DNA from: Symbiodinium natans
Lineage: Eukaryota; Sar; Dinophyceae; Suessiales; Symbiodiniaceae
Assembly: GCA_905221605.1 (NCBI GenBank)
Contig: CAJNDS010002175.1
Coordinates: forward strand, 297,501 to 345,000
Length of the DNA: 47,500 nucleotides
Reading direction: 5' to 3'
Shown here: positions 30,599 to 39,552 of the stretch, in pieces
Layout of the letters: every line of letters begins with the position of its first letter
Numbering within the stretch: position 1 is the stretch's first letter
Translations under genes and position numbers: made by a program
Notes under the pieces: model-generated
Told to the model about the DNA's origin: nothing
Databases searched by the model: none
Seen by the model: only the letters and a program-made list of their open reading frames with translations

Positions 30599-30658
30599 CT
30601 ATGGTTCGGTTGGAGCCACGGCGCCCTCCCAAGCAAGAATCCGGATGCGGAGCAGCTC
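30599..30658 (-). CDS. Candidate short exon
   Basis: On minus it follows CAGATTTCAG and reads ELLRIRILAWEGA, then VAPTEP and a TAG that sits at the join to the telomeric array (CATAGG|GTTTAGGG). It could end earlier at GCC|GTGGCT (30620, phase 0). Confidence 0.35.
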   Translation of the reverse strand, partial: ELLRIRILAWEGAVAPTEP

Positions 30659-30846
30659 CTGAAATCTGCTCCGGGGACTTTGGGGCGTTGGGGGTTTTGG
30701 GGCTTCTAGGGTTTGGGGGTGTAGGGCTTTAGGGGTTTAAGGTTTAGGGGATCTTTGGGGTTTTTTGGGTTTCTAGGGTTTGGGGCTGTAGGGCTTTAGG
30801 GGTCTTCAGGTTTAGGCTGGGGTTTAGAGTTTAGGCAAATAAGGCT

Positions 30847-30950
30847 TACAAGGAGGATTATAAGTACCCTAAGCTGGGTTATAAGGATCCTAACTTAGGG
30901 GAAAAGTCCCTTGACTATAGTCAGTATAGTAACGGGGGCCCCTCCTTGTA
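30847..30950. mobile_element. Family 6 element
   Basis: Perfect 10-bp terminal inverted repeat TACAAGGAGG/CCTCCTTGTA. Internal TTATAAGGATCCTAACTTAG, GTCCCTTGACTATAG resembles 24659-24783 in inverse order and 8508-8612 directly. Confidence 0.78.
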
Positions 30951-31317
30951 TGGGGTTTGGGGGCTTAGGGGTTTTAGGGGTTCAGGCCTTGGGTGCTTTG
31001 GGCTTATAGGCTTTGGGGGTTTGGGGGCTTTAGGCCTTTAGAGTTTGGGGCTTTTGATGCTTACAGAGCTTATAGGGTTTAGGGGCCCGGGGTTTTTAGG
31101 GTTGAGAGGGTGTTAGGGCTGATAAAAGGCTAGGTTTGAGTTGGGTTTAGGGTTTTAGGGTATTGGCTGTCAGGGCTTCTAGCTTTTATCAAGCCCCAAG
31201 ACCCTAAAGCCTTAACCCCAAAAAGCCTAAACCCTAAACCCTAAACCCCCAAACCCTCAAACCCTAAGAAGCTCAAGAAGCCAAAAAAAAACAACACCCT
31301 ACAACCCTAAAGCCCTA

Positions 31318-31424
31318 ACAACCCTAAACCCTAAACCCTAAACCCTAAACCCTAAACCCTAAACCCTAAACCCTAAACCCTAAACCCTAAACCCTAAACC
31401 CTAAACCCTAAACCCTAAACCCTT
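31318..31424 (-). repeat. CCCTAAA array
   Basis: About 15 perfect heptamers on the C strand. Region 30660-31300 before it is degenerate G-strand repeat with one palindromic element (30847-30950). Confidence 0.92.
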
Positions 31425-31468
31425 AAAACCCGAAACCCGGAAACCTGACAACACGAACGCCCTAGAAC

Positions 31469-31518
31469 CCTGGAGATCCTTCAGGGAGGGACCCTCGCTC
31501 TGCTCGCAGAGCGCGGAC
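31469..31518 (-). CDS. Candidate short exon
   Basis: 50 nt on minus between TCCGCTGAG and TCCAGG|GTTCTAGGG. Reads VRALRAERGSLPEGSP. Short and GC-rich, flanked by telomere-like repeats. Confidence 0.3.
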
Positions 31519-31794
31519 CTCAGCGGAGGGTTTAGGGTTTAGGGTTCAGGGTTGAGGGTTTAGGGGGTCTCTGCAAGGTTTAGAGGGGGTGTAGGGCTTT
31601 GGGGATTTTAGGACTTAGGGCTTGTGGTTTCGGGTTTATGGGGCTTAGGTTTATGGTTTATAGGGCTTAGGGTTTCGGGTTTAGTGCTTACAGGGTTTTG
31701 CAGGGCTCCTACATCCTCATAGAGGCAACCCGAAAGAAGCTACAGGCTCCTAAACCCTTAAACCCTAAACCCCTAAACCCTAAACCCGTAATTA

Positions 31795-31900
31795 AACCCT
31801 AAACCCTAAACCCTAAACCCTAAACCCTAAACCCTAAACCCTAAACCCTAAACCCTAAACCCTAAACCCTAAACCCTAAACCCTAAACCCTAGGGTTTAG
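31795..31900 (-). repeat. CCCTAAA array ending in a head-to-head TAGGGTTTAGGG
   Basis: About 14 heptamers; the last unit is followed directly by one inverted unit (CCCTAGGGTTTAGGG at about 31888-31901), a telomere-fusion-like junction. Confidence 0.85.
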
Positions 31901-31906
31901 GGACTG

Positions 31907-31981
31907 AGCTTCGTTTCTTTGGCACGACTACGCGGCAGACCAGGGCTACTGGCCATACACCGACCACCTCGGAAGCCCCTA
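31907..31981 (+). CDS. Candidate exon, plus strand
   Basis: The plus frame after GGACTGAG reads FLWHDYAADQGYWPYTDHLG then SP, rich in aromatic and acidic residues with GC-ending codons. A stop comes at the join to telomere-like sequence. The minus reading RCMASSPGLPRSRAKETKLS is less protein-like. A 100-bp telomeric array (31795-31894) abuts its start. Confidence 0.37.
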
Positions 31982-32196
31982 AACCCGAAAGCCCTGGTCC
32001 CTGCCCTGAAAACCCTGAAGCCCAACAAGTCTAAACTGTAAACCCTAAACCCCAAAACCCCAAACCCTAAACCACCCGACGCTGAAGCAAGGTGAGCTGC
32101 AGAACTCTGCACTCAGATTAAACACCGGAATAATCACCCGAAACCCTAAACCCCAAAGCCCTAAACCCGAAACCCCAAACCCTAAATCCCCATCAT

Positions 32197-32271
32197 TCAG
32201 TGGTTTTGCCCTGTCTCTGGAAAATGCTGGGGGAGGGGCGCTAGGTGTGCCGCCTCCACCATGGCAGTAAC
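32197..32271 (-). CDS. Candidate last exon, 24 codons and stop
   Basis: 75 nt on minus after ATTCCTGAG: VTAMVEAAHLAPLPQHFPET then GQNH and TGA. Phase 0 start. Protein-like, family unknown. Confidence 0.38.
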   Translation of the reverse strand, partial: VTAMVEAAHLAPLPQHFPETGQNH

Positions 32272-32308
32272 CTCAGGAATTAGGGTTCAGAGTGTCGGGT
32301 CCAGGGTA

Positions 32309-32419
32309 TGTATGTACCTATACTCCCCTTAGAACCTCAAAAAAAAAAGCAAATCCTTCTTAATATCCTCTTGGGTTAACAAAAATATAAAATAATTCCC
32401 AGGGGGGGATGTAGGTACC
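32309..32419. mobile_element. Family 4 palindromic element, second copy
   Basis: Left end TATGTACCTATACTCCCC is complementary, imperfectly, to the right end GGGGGGGATGTAGGTACC. Internal TTAATATCCTCTTGGGTTA is identical to the copy at 21508. Confidence 0.7.
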
Positions 32420-32883
32420 GAAGTTGCTTTTGTGTTTCATGCTTCGGGGTGTGGATACATGTCCAGGTAAGCTTGGGTCTGGGGATTTGGCATTCATGGT
32501 TCAAGGAACTCGGCAATAGAGCTAGGGTTAGGGACTGGGGTTTAGGGCTTAGGGACCCTCAACCCTCAAGCAAGGGCTCCCTAAACCCTGCAAAATCCCC
32601 TCAAATTCGGGATTGGTGAGTGGCCTCGGGAATGGTTGTGCGGAACTTCTAAGTGCAACTACCTGGACTGGGAGATTCGGGGTTTGGCTGGGGAGGGCGG
32701 GGGGTGGGGGTTCTTTAGGTAAACAAAGGTGCTATTTTTGGTTTGAAGGGGCTGATAAGGGAGTCTGGGATCTTGCGCCTCTCCCCGAAAACCCCCAAAT
32801 TTCCAGTTTAGGGTTTAGGGTTTAGGGTTTAGGGTTTAGGGTTTAGGGTTTGGGGTTCAGGGTTCAGGGATCAGGGTTTAGTT

Positions 32884-33150
32884 AACTAACCCTGAACCCC
32901 AACCGACGTCGTTTGTGGCCCCAAGGGTTGGGTCGTTCGAGCACGGAGAGGTGAAGAGCAGGGAGTAATCTTCATTCAAGTGGCAATGTCCCGGAAGGGA
33001 TTGTTGAAGACGCCTCCGCCCAGCGGAAGCCTTTCTCAGAAGCCGAGAGAAGAGGAACGCAGCGAGGTCTCTACACCCGAAACCCTTAACTTGAGGAACT
33101 GCAAACCAAGGCACTAAGTATGCGCAGGTTGATCTAAACCATGCGCCCAT
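32884..33150 (-). CDS. Coding-like block, strand not certain
   Basis: Open on minus for 90 codons (GFGCRDLAAFLFSRLLRKAS, AGRRRLQQSLPGHCHLNEDY, SLLFTSPCSNDPTLGATNDV). A plus frame starting MSRKGLLKTPPPSGSLSQKP is also open (about 32987-33118). Another minus frame at 33120-33240 competes with exon 4 of the 33166-33826 model. Confidence 0.33.
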
Positions 33151-33165
33151 TTTGGGGTGTCCAGT

Positions 33166-33826
33166 CTAAAGTTTGGTCCAGCTGCGCCAACATCGTTGAG
33201 GGATTGAGCTGAGCGTTTCAGAATTCGGGTTGCAGGGCCTGTTGCCCCTAAACCCTAAACCCTAAACCTCAAACCCTAAACCCGAAACCCCAAGCGTAAT
33301 TAGGGTCCAGAAAGCATTATGCAGGGCAGCTGGTTGCTTGGATGGTGCAGATTCGTGTTTCAGGACACACTTTTTGCGAGGAGCCCGCTTGTAACATGTC
33401 TGCCGTCGAGTTACGGTTAAGGGTTTAGGGTTTATGGTTTAGAGCCTCGGGTTTAGGCTTTAGGGCTTATAAGGGCCTAGGGTTTAGGGTGTACTTAGGG
33501 ACTTTCTCACTTCACGCCGAGTATTGATCACCCAGCTTAGGGCCCTTGCAGCTCCAGAATTCTTCTTTCCTCCCTGAATTCCGGTACTGATCACCGGGCT
33601 GGCTCGATCATCGGAAGCAAGGTTTCGAAACTGCATAGGCCCGAAACCTTTATCTTCAACCCTAAACCCTCAACCCTGAACCCTGAACCCTCAACCCTCA
33701 ACCCTCAACCCTCAACCCTAAACCCTAAACCCTAAACCCTGAATTCAGCCCACGGAAGCTCACGAAACTGGCCAGCTGAGGCGTTGGCAGGTAGACGCTA
33801 ACTTTTCGCTTCCTCTGGGGCGGCAT
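33166..33826 (-). CDS. Candidate four-exon gene, 119 residues, telomere-repeat introns
   Basis: Proposed exons on the minus strand are 33826-33764, 33630-33511, 33399-33296 and 33238-33166 (63+120+104+73 = 360 nt), which join in frame from ATG to TAG. Donors are GTGAGC, GTGAGA and, for the third, a GC. Acceptors end TATGCAG, GACGGCAG and CAACAG. The first exon starts MPPQRKRKVSVYLPTPQ, whose basic cluster resembles a nuclear localisation signal. Exon 2 contains SDDRASPVISTGIQGGKK and exon 3 contains CYKRAPRKKC. The introns are 133, 111 and 57 nt; introns 1 and 2 consist largely of TTTAGGG/TTGAGGG and CCCTAAA units. No family is recognised. The short GC-donor intron 3 is the weakest joint; exon 3 could instead run to a GTTTCGGG donor at 33289. 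The gene is divergent from the retroelement. Confidence 0.45.
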
Positions 33827-33926
33827 GCAGCAAAGTCGGATTCGGGAACCCTAAACCCTAAACCCTAAACCCTAAACCCTAAACCCTAAACCCTGAACCC
33901 TGAACCCTAAACCCTAAACCCTAAAC

Positions 33927-34020
33927 CAGCCATGGGGCAGAGGACATCGTGTGGCCCCCAACCCTGAGCCCCACTGGGTTGACACTGGAACATGCACTCC
34001 GTTCTCAAGCCACCGAAAAC
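33927..34020 (-). CDS. Candidate exon, telomeric GTTTAGGG donor
   Basis: 94-nt open segment between the acceptor GGCTCAG and a donor formed by the first telomeric unit (GCTG|GTTTAGGG). The frame reads VFGGLRTECMFQCQPSGAQG and then WGPHDVLCPMAG, rich in Cys and Gly and without stops. It lies about 100 bp upstream of the 33826 start exon, and the sequence between starts GTTTAGGG and ends CCGCCCCAG like an intron. It may be an earlier exon of the same gene, but the phases do not match with these boundaries. Family unknown. Confidence 0.4.
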
Positions 34021-34408
34021 CTGAGCCTGTTAGGGCTTCAGGCTTCAGAACGGACAAGGAACCCTAAATCATAAGCCCTAAACCCTAAAGCCTACTGTGC
34101 CTTCAAGGGGCCCGTGCTGGTAAACGGGAAAAACAGGTGCTTATAGGGTCTCCCTACAACACCCCAAACTCAGGTGCCAGGATCTCGAAGGGTAGTTGCC
34201 CGGGTTTAGAGTCTTGGGTTTAGGGTTTAGGATTAGGGTTAAGGGTTTAGGGTTTAGGGTGTAGGGTTTCGGGTGGGGTGGGTCCCTAAGGATAGGACCT
34301 TGTGGGCCAAATACCTCAGAACCCTTTAATTCGAAGGTAGGGGACCATCTTGAGGGGACCATGTAACTTCACTTAGAGGATCGGCCACAACACTCCCCAA
34401 AGGCTCCT
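34021..34408. other. 5' flank of the retroelement
   Basis: Telomere-like blocks (34066-34092 CCCTAAA type; 34200-34270 TTTAGGG type) give way at about 34283 to unique sequence that leads into the reverse transcriptase ORF. Left GGGTCCCTAAG (about 34283) and right TAAGGGACCC (about 37568) form a weak inverted pair at the element edges. I cannot tell a real boundary signal from telomere-like chance similarity. No promoter was recognised. Confidence 0.35.
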
Positions 34409-37066
34409 ATGTTTAGTTCCTTTTGGGGTTGGTTACATGAGGAAGCCTGGCGCGAGCTACTCATGCTGCCGCAAAGTGTACTCTGCGCGCCAGCGCGACG
34501 GGGGAAGAAGCACGCGAGAGCCGTCGCTGCTTTCGTCCTGGATCGCATGCAGCGATGGCAGGAGGGGGAGCGCAGGTCCTTATGGGACACGCGCCCACAG
34601 CACCGCCAGCGGTGTTCTGCAGTGCCCACGCCTGAGGAGCGGCGAGGCCTGGCTGAAGCGTGGGGAAGGGAGGGGTTCGACAGAAAAGCCTGCGCGGCCT
34701 TGTTGTCTAAAGGCTTATGCCCTGACAACGCTGAGACTGCTCGGGCTTTGGAACTCCTTCATCCCCAGAGAGCTCCTCCCGCAGCTCGACCGCCGCAGGA
34801 ACTTCCTCTTGCGCCTGAAGTCGCGGCTGAGGTGGTGGCCCGCTGCCTGCGTGCTTTTCCTGCTGAAACAGCCCCGGGGCCCACTGGCCTCCGTGTGCAG
34901 CACTTGCGCGACGCCTGCATTGCTGGCGGACATGAGGCCTTCCTCTCGCAGCTCACTGCTGTCGTCAATGTTCTTGCTCAAGGACGTGCTCCGCCTAGTG
35001 TCGCCCCTGTGCTGGCCGGGGCTGGGCTGGTCGCACTGCCGAAGGCCAGCGGGGGCGTCCGGCCCATTGCTGTGGGTGAGCTCCTGCGCCGGCTCACTGG
35101 CAAGTGCCTGATGAGTCTGGTCCGTGATGAGGCTCGCGCCTATTTCTGGCCGGCTCAGGTTGGGGTCGCGGTCAAAGGAGGTGCAGAGAAAGCGGTCCAT
35201 GTTCTGCGGGCTTGGACTAACCGCCACGCGGGTTCTTCTCGCAAGGTTTTGGTCAAACTGGACTTTGCCAATGCCTTCAACTGTGTCCACCGGGACACCG
35301 TACTTGATGAAACTACAAACCGCTTCCCTGCTCTGGCACGCTGGGTTACTTGGTGCTATCGGCAACACACGCGGCTCCAGTTTGGAGCTCGCACCCTGGA
35401 GTCCTGCTCTGGTGTTCAGCAGGGCGACCCGCTCGGGCCGCTGCTGTTCGCGGCTGCCTTGCAGCCTCTCGCCAGCCAGCTCCACCAGGGCAGGACCCTG
35501 GACATTGCAATGCACTTCCTGGATGACGGTGTGCTTGCCGGTGACATTGCCGCGGTCAGTGCTGCTCTGACCCTGGTCCAGCAGCAGGCCTCCGCAATTG
35601 GACTGCAACTCAACCTGCGTAAGTGCGAAGTTGTGGCTTTGGGACCTATTGATGAGGGCACCATGCGCGCAAGTTTCCCGGCTGCCCTGCTGCTCCATGC
35701 TGATGGTTCTGGGAGAGTGCTCAGGAACTTCGAGTTCCTGGGGGCCGCTATTGGGGACGATGACTTCATCCAGACACACACCCTGGCGCGGGCAGAAAAA
35801 GCGGGTGAATTGCTGGAGGCGCTGGCCGAGCTTGAGGACCCCCAGGTGGGACTACGCTTGCTGCGGGCGTGCGCCGGCTTCTGCCGCATGGTTCACAGCA
35901 TGCGCTGTAACCCGCCTGCAGCTCAGGCTGCAGCTTTGGCCCACTTTGATGGGCTGGTGCGGCGGTGCCTCGGTGGTCTCACTGGCATCCATGTTACTGC
36001 TGAGCAGTGGTTGCAAGCCTCTCGAGGGCTCGCGCACGCGGGGCTTGGGCTGCGCTCTTGCTCTGCCCATGCGCCTGCTGCCTACTTGGCCTCGGTGGGG
36101 GCCTCCCTGGAACACTGCAGTGACCTCGACCCCAACTTCTCAAAGGAGGCCGTTCAAACCTCGAACCATGTGGTCGGGGCTTTCCACCTGTTCCAGAACG
36201 CCGTGGGCAGTCGGGTTGCTACGCTTGCTGCTGCTTTGCAAAGCAAGCAACGCGACATGTCTCAGCTTTTGGACTCCACCTGCTTCGCTGCCCAGCTTGA
36301 ACACAGCAGCCACGTCGCTCGGGCTGCCCTTCACTCTGAAGCGGGGTTGGGGGCGCGCGCCTTCCTCAACGCCATGCCCTCAGGACGCACGCGCATGGAG
36401 CCTGCCGCCTTCATTGCCGAGTTGCGAATCCGCCTGGGGGTGCCCGAAGCCACTGATGATTGCTGGTGTCCTCGCTGCGATGGGGTCTTGGACTGCTGGG
36501 GCTACCACGCTGGCATGTGTGTGGCTGGCGGCGAACGGACTCTGAGACACAACGCTGTCCGTGATCTTGTGTGTTCCTGGGCTGAGCGGGCTGGCCTTCG
36601 GCCGGAGAAGGAGCGCCCGAACCTTCTGCTGCCCACTTGCCCTGAAGACACGCAGACAGGCAGACGTCGCCCTGCCGATGTCTTTCTGCCTGCCCTTGCT
36701 GGGTCTCCCGCTGCGCTTGACTTCGCTGTTACAGCGCCTCAGCGGCAGGAGACCCTAGCACTGGCAGGCAGGGAGACAGGCGCGGCGGCTGCTGCCTACG
36801 CCCGCCACAAGGAAGCGCACTTGGGCACTGCGCAGGCCTGTGAGGGCCAGGGCGTGGTGTTTGTGCCGATGGTGGTGGAATCCACAGGCACGTGGGACAA
36901 AGGTGCGGGCATCGTCCTCCAGCACATTGCGCGGGCTGTGGCTGCGCGGACTGGCGAGGAGCCCCAGCGTGCACATTCCGCCCTCATGCAGGAGCTGTGC
37001 GTTCTGATCCGTGCCTATCGGGCGCGGGCGGCCCTGCGCCGCCGCGCTGAAGCTGCGGAGACATGA
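34409..37066 (+). CDS. Non-LTR retrotransposon protein: reverse transcriptase plus restriction-like endonuclease
   Basis: Single 885-codon ORF, by far the longest in the window. The reverse transcriptase fold runs from about residue 150 to 480: motif A KLDFANAFNCVHRD with Asp285, motif B GVQQGDPLGP from residue 335, motif C FLDD at 370-373 (Leu where Ala is common, both Asp kept), motif D GLQLNLRKCEV from 398, and an FLG motif at about 443. Near the C-terminus a CxxC-x9-HxxxC zinc knuckle (Cys687, Cys690, His700, Cys704) precedes a PD-(D/E)xK-like nuclease: RPADVFLP with Asp757, LDF with Asp771, then YARHK at 797-801. This order is typical of R2-like, endonuclease-at-C-terminus LINEs that copy RNA by target-primed reverse transcription. 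An in-frame TAA lies 15 codons upstream of the ATG, and no N-terminal zinc finger or Myb domain is seen, so the 5' end may be truncated. All catalytic residues are present and there is no internal stop or frameshift. Confidence 0.93.
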   Translation: MFSSFWGWLHEEAWRELLMLPQSVLCAPARRGKKHARAVAAFVLDRMQRWQEGERRSLWDTRPQHRQRCSAVPTPEERRGLAEAWGREGFDRKACAALLSKGLCPDNAETARALELLHPQRAPPAARPPQELPLAPEVAAEVVARCLRAFPAETAPGPTGLRVQHLRDACIAGGHEAFLSQLTAVVNVLAQGRAPPSVAPVLAGAGLVALPKASGGVRPIAVGELLRRLTGKCLMSLVRDEARAYFWPAQVGVAVKGGAEKAVHVLRAWTNRHAGSSRKVLVKLDFANAFNCVHRDTVLDETTNRFPALARWVTWCYRQHTRLQFGARTLESCSGVQQGDPLGPLLFAAALQPLASQLHQGRTLDIAMHFLDDGVLAGDIAAVSAALTLVQQQASAIGLQLNLRKCEVVALGPIDEGTMRASFPAALLLHADGSGRVLRNFEFLGAAIGDDDFIQTHTLARAEKAGELLEALAELEDPQVGLRLLRACAGFCRMVHSMRCNPPAAQAAALAHFDGLVRRCLGGLTGIHVTAEQWLQASRGLAHAGLGLRSCSAHAPAAYLASVGASLEHCSDLDPNFSKEAVQTSNHVVGAFHLFQNAVGSRVATLAAALQSKQRDMSQLLDSTCFAAQLEHSSHVARAALHSEAGLGARAFLNAMPSGRTRMEPAAFIAELRIRLGVPEATDDCWCPRCDGVLDCWGYHAGMCVAGGERTLRHNAVRDLVCSWAERAGLRPEKERPNLLLPTCPEDTQTGRRRPADVFLPALAGSPAALDFAVTAPQRQETLALAGRETGAAAAAYARHKEAHLGTAQACEGQGVVFVPMVVESTGTWDKGAGIVLQHIARAVAARTGEEPQRAHSALMQELCVLIRAYRARAALRRRAEAAET

Positions 37067-37565
37067 TGCTTGGAAGCAGCATGGAGCTGCGCTGGGGGAG
37101 ACCCGGTCTACTGGGGGTGTACTGGGTAGACGTGGACGCCCGCTCGTACAGTACGACACGGGCCCACGACCCTGTGTAAATGTCTGTCCATGACTGTGCA
37201 CTTTGGAAGTGGCGATGCTGGAGGCAAAGATTTCCGCGCCTTCCTGGAAGCACGGAGCTGCGCTCGGGAGGACCCGGCGTAGTGGGGGGGGGCGGTTGAC
37301 GGGCCCTGCTGCGTCTTCCGTCCGCGACCCTCAGTGTCGGTTTTGCTCGGTCGAGCGCTGCTTGCTAGAATCGTCTTGATGCTTGGAGTTCTGGCATGGA
37401 TTTGGGTGCTCAGCGGCTGCCACAAGCAGCTGCGAAGGCCCAAGCCTCGTGGTTCCTAAGCAATCTCGGTGCCGTGTGTACAGTTGCTCCATCTCAGCCG
37501 TCAATGCGGTTTAGATGTGTACCACAGAAGTCTCACCCAGCCAGGTTGACGAAAGCAAGATGACA
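37067..37565 (+). other. 3' tail of the retroelement, with an internal direct repeat
   Basis: About 500 bp after the stop codon without telomeric heptamers and GC-rich like the ORF, so probably the 3' untranslated region of the retroelement. It holds two diverged copies of a roughly 46-bp segment, at about 37070-37117 and 37245-37290, sharing the core GGAGCTGCGCT and a following GACCCGG. Telomere-like sequence resumes at about 37570, which I take as the element's 3' boundary. No poly(A) tail is seen. Confidence 0.6.
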
Positions 37566-37569
37566 GTAA

Positions 37570-38520
37570 GGGACCCCTGAACCCTAAACCCTAAAATCCT
37601 AAACCCTAAACCCAACCATGATAGTATACTACTCTAAACAGCACCCTAAACCCCGAAACCCTACACCCCGAAACTCAAAACCCTTACAACCTTAGACCCC
37701 GAAACCCGAACCCCTTCAACCCTCAACCCTTAAAACCCTAAACTTGGGATGTTCCCCCTTTCACAAACACTCCTTAATCGGGATTATAGTACCCCCTATT
37801 ATAAACCCTATTTAGGACTGATAGCATACGGGGGGAACATGCCAATCTACAACCCTAAACACTACAAACCCTAAACCCACCTTAAACCCTAGACCCTAAA
37901 CCCTAAATAAACCCTAAACCTTAAACCCCCAAACCTTAAAGCCTTAACCCTGAGCCCTCAAAAAACCCTAAACCCCTTAAGGAGCCAAGTCGTCTTGCAG
38001 GCCCCAGCGGCGGCTTGGAAGGTCTTTTGGCGCTGTTCCAATCCGCAAGCGCCTGTTGGGTTTTGGGGACTGAGGTTTAGGGTCTAGGGAATTGGGGGTT
38101 TAGGGTTTAGGGCTTTCAAGAAATGGGGGTTCAGGGTTAGGGTTTTTTAGGGTTTAGGGAATTGGGGGTTTAGGGTTTGGGGGTTTAGGGTTGAAGGGGT
38201 TGAGGGGTTGAGGGATTGAGTGGTTTAGGGTTCAGGCATTTAGGTTTTCACAGGGGTTAGGGGTTTAGGGTTCAGGCGTTTAGGATTTTGGGGGTGTAGC
38301 GCTTCGGGGCGCACTATGTCACAGTAGGGTTTAGGGCCTTGGGATTCAGGTTGAGGTTTCAGGTTTCGAGTTTAGGTGCATACTCCACATCCCACTGTAA
38401 CCCATGTATCCCGAACAGGGGCAAACGGACTCAAGCCCTCAGGCCCTGAGCCCCCCCGCCCTAAATTCTTAAAGCAAAAACAAAAAACTAAATCCCTAAG
38501 CCCTTAAAACCCCAAAAAAC
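37570..38520. repeat. Degenerate telomere-like DNA
   Basis: C-strand repeat to 37985 with an element at 37744-37845, then an island 37985-38050 with open frames on both strands (plus APAAAWKVFWRCSNPQAPVG after GTCTTGCAG; minus ALADWNSAKRPSKPPLGPAR after CCCAACAG), then G-strand repeat to 38370. The island may be an exon of unknown strand. Confidence 0.55.
37744..37845. mobile_element. Family 1, copy d
   Basis: Starts TTGGGATGTTCCCCC and ends GGGGGGAACATGCCAA. Inner arms CTCCTTAATCGGGATTATAG and an imperfect inverse. Confidence 0.8.
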
Positions 38521-38561
38521 CCAAACCCCCTAAAACCTTCAAATTTAAACCTCTTTTGCAG

Positions 38562-38639
38562 TGCCAGAGCACTTTCTGGAGCGCCAGCTTCCTCAGACCC
38601 CGGAGGGAAATCGACGATGGGAATCTTTAGAGGCTAGGG
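38562..38639 (+). CDS. Candidate exon, plus strand, strong acceptor
   Basis: Follows ACCTCTTTTGCAG, a textbook acceptor, and meets TAGGG|GTTTAAGGG. The frame reads PEHFLERQLPQTPEGNRRWE then SLEAR. The antisense frame IPIVDFPPGSEEAGAPESAL is equally open, so the acceptor decides. Confidence 0.4.
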
Positions 38640-38775
38640 GTTTAAGGGTCTGTGGGTTTAGGGGTCTAAGGGTTTGTTGTACGGTTCTAGGGTTTAGGGG
38701 TTTCGGGTTTTACGATCTTGGGGTTTTAGGGGTTTTGGGGGGTTTAGGGTCCTGTTTATGGCCGTACCATCTCAG

Positions 38776-39008
38776 TCTCAGTATGAAGGGAGGGCTATCG
38801 ATGCAGAGGTTGTTCCCCACCCTCGGTGTGGGGGGTTGTTAGATGTTAAACTCAACTCTTCTCCTCGCCCGGTCCACTCCTCGTTCATCCCTGGAGTGCC
38901 CAACCCCAGAGTGCCAGAGTGTCCTTGGAGTGCCCAGCCCCAGTGTCTCTGGAGTGCTCAGCCACAGAGTATCTCTACCCAGAGAGGGCTCGGGATCTTC
39001 GAAGTATG
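38776..39008 (+). CDS. Coding-like block with an internal minisatellite
   Basis: Open on plus after CCATCTCAG: SQYEGRAIDAEVVPHPRCGG, then LNSSPRPVHSSFIPGV. From about 38892 to 38980 the DNA repeats a roughly 27-30-bp unit three times (GGAGTGCCCA...CAGAGTG), which translates as PWSAQPQ-type repeats. The exon part is probably 38776 to about 38845; the minisatellite may be non-coding. Continuation frames run to 39146. Confidence 0.35.
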
Positions 39009-39502
39009 ATGTTTTTTGGCTTTCAACGGAATCCAGCTTCTTTCCATGATGCCTTGCTACACATTTGGTTTGGTCTGTTTTGTGTGGGTGGCTTCTTTGC
39101 CCGGGACTTCAAACCCAAAATCCGAAACCGAAAACTGTTGAAATGAAGCCTTCGGAGGTTTGCCCTCACCTTAGTCGCATTGCATTTCTTGGGTTTAGGG
39201 TTTAGGGTTTAGGGTTCGGGGTTTTGGACGTGTTTTTTCGGGCTGTGAAACACCATGTACAATCCATGATTGCAGCACCTCGGGCTTCTCAGGTTACATT
39301 CGTATGGGCCCTTAATTGGGGACCCCTTACATACCCCTTATCTGCCCTATAAAACTTGGGGCGCATACCTCAGAACCCTTGAGGTATGGAACCTTAAGGA
39401 CCCATGTAGCGACCCTTATATTTTAGGAGAACCCTGCCCCTAGAACATCCTAATCCCCCCTCCCCCACCAAACCTTCAACCCGTAGACCCCACAAGACCA
39501 CT

Positions 39503-39552
39503 GCTTTGTGAGGCACAGCGCGCCGTAGTATGCGCCTGCACACACCCCGGGG
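39503..39552 (-). CDS. Candidate short exon
   Basis: On minus, GTGTGTGCAG is followed by a frame reading AYYGALCLTKQWSCGVYGLK, protein-like with several aromatic residues. Donors GTG|GTCTTG and GTGGG|GTCTAC are both possible. Confidence 0.33.

Noticed and set aside
34369-37443. Many minus and off-frame ORFs of 60-354 codons overlapping the retroelement
   Set aside because: They are shadows of the high-GC reverse transcriptase gene, which has recognised motifs in one plus-strand frame only.
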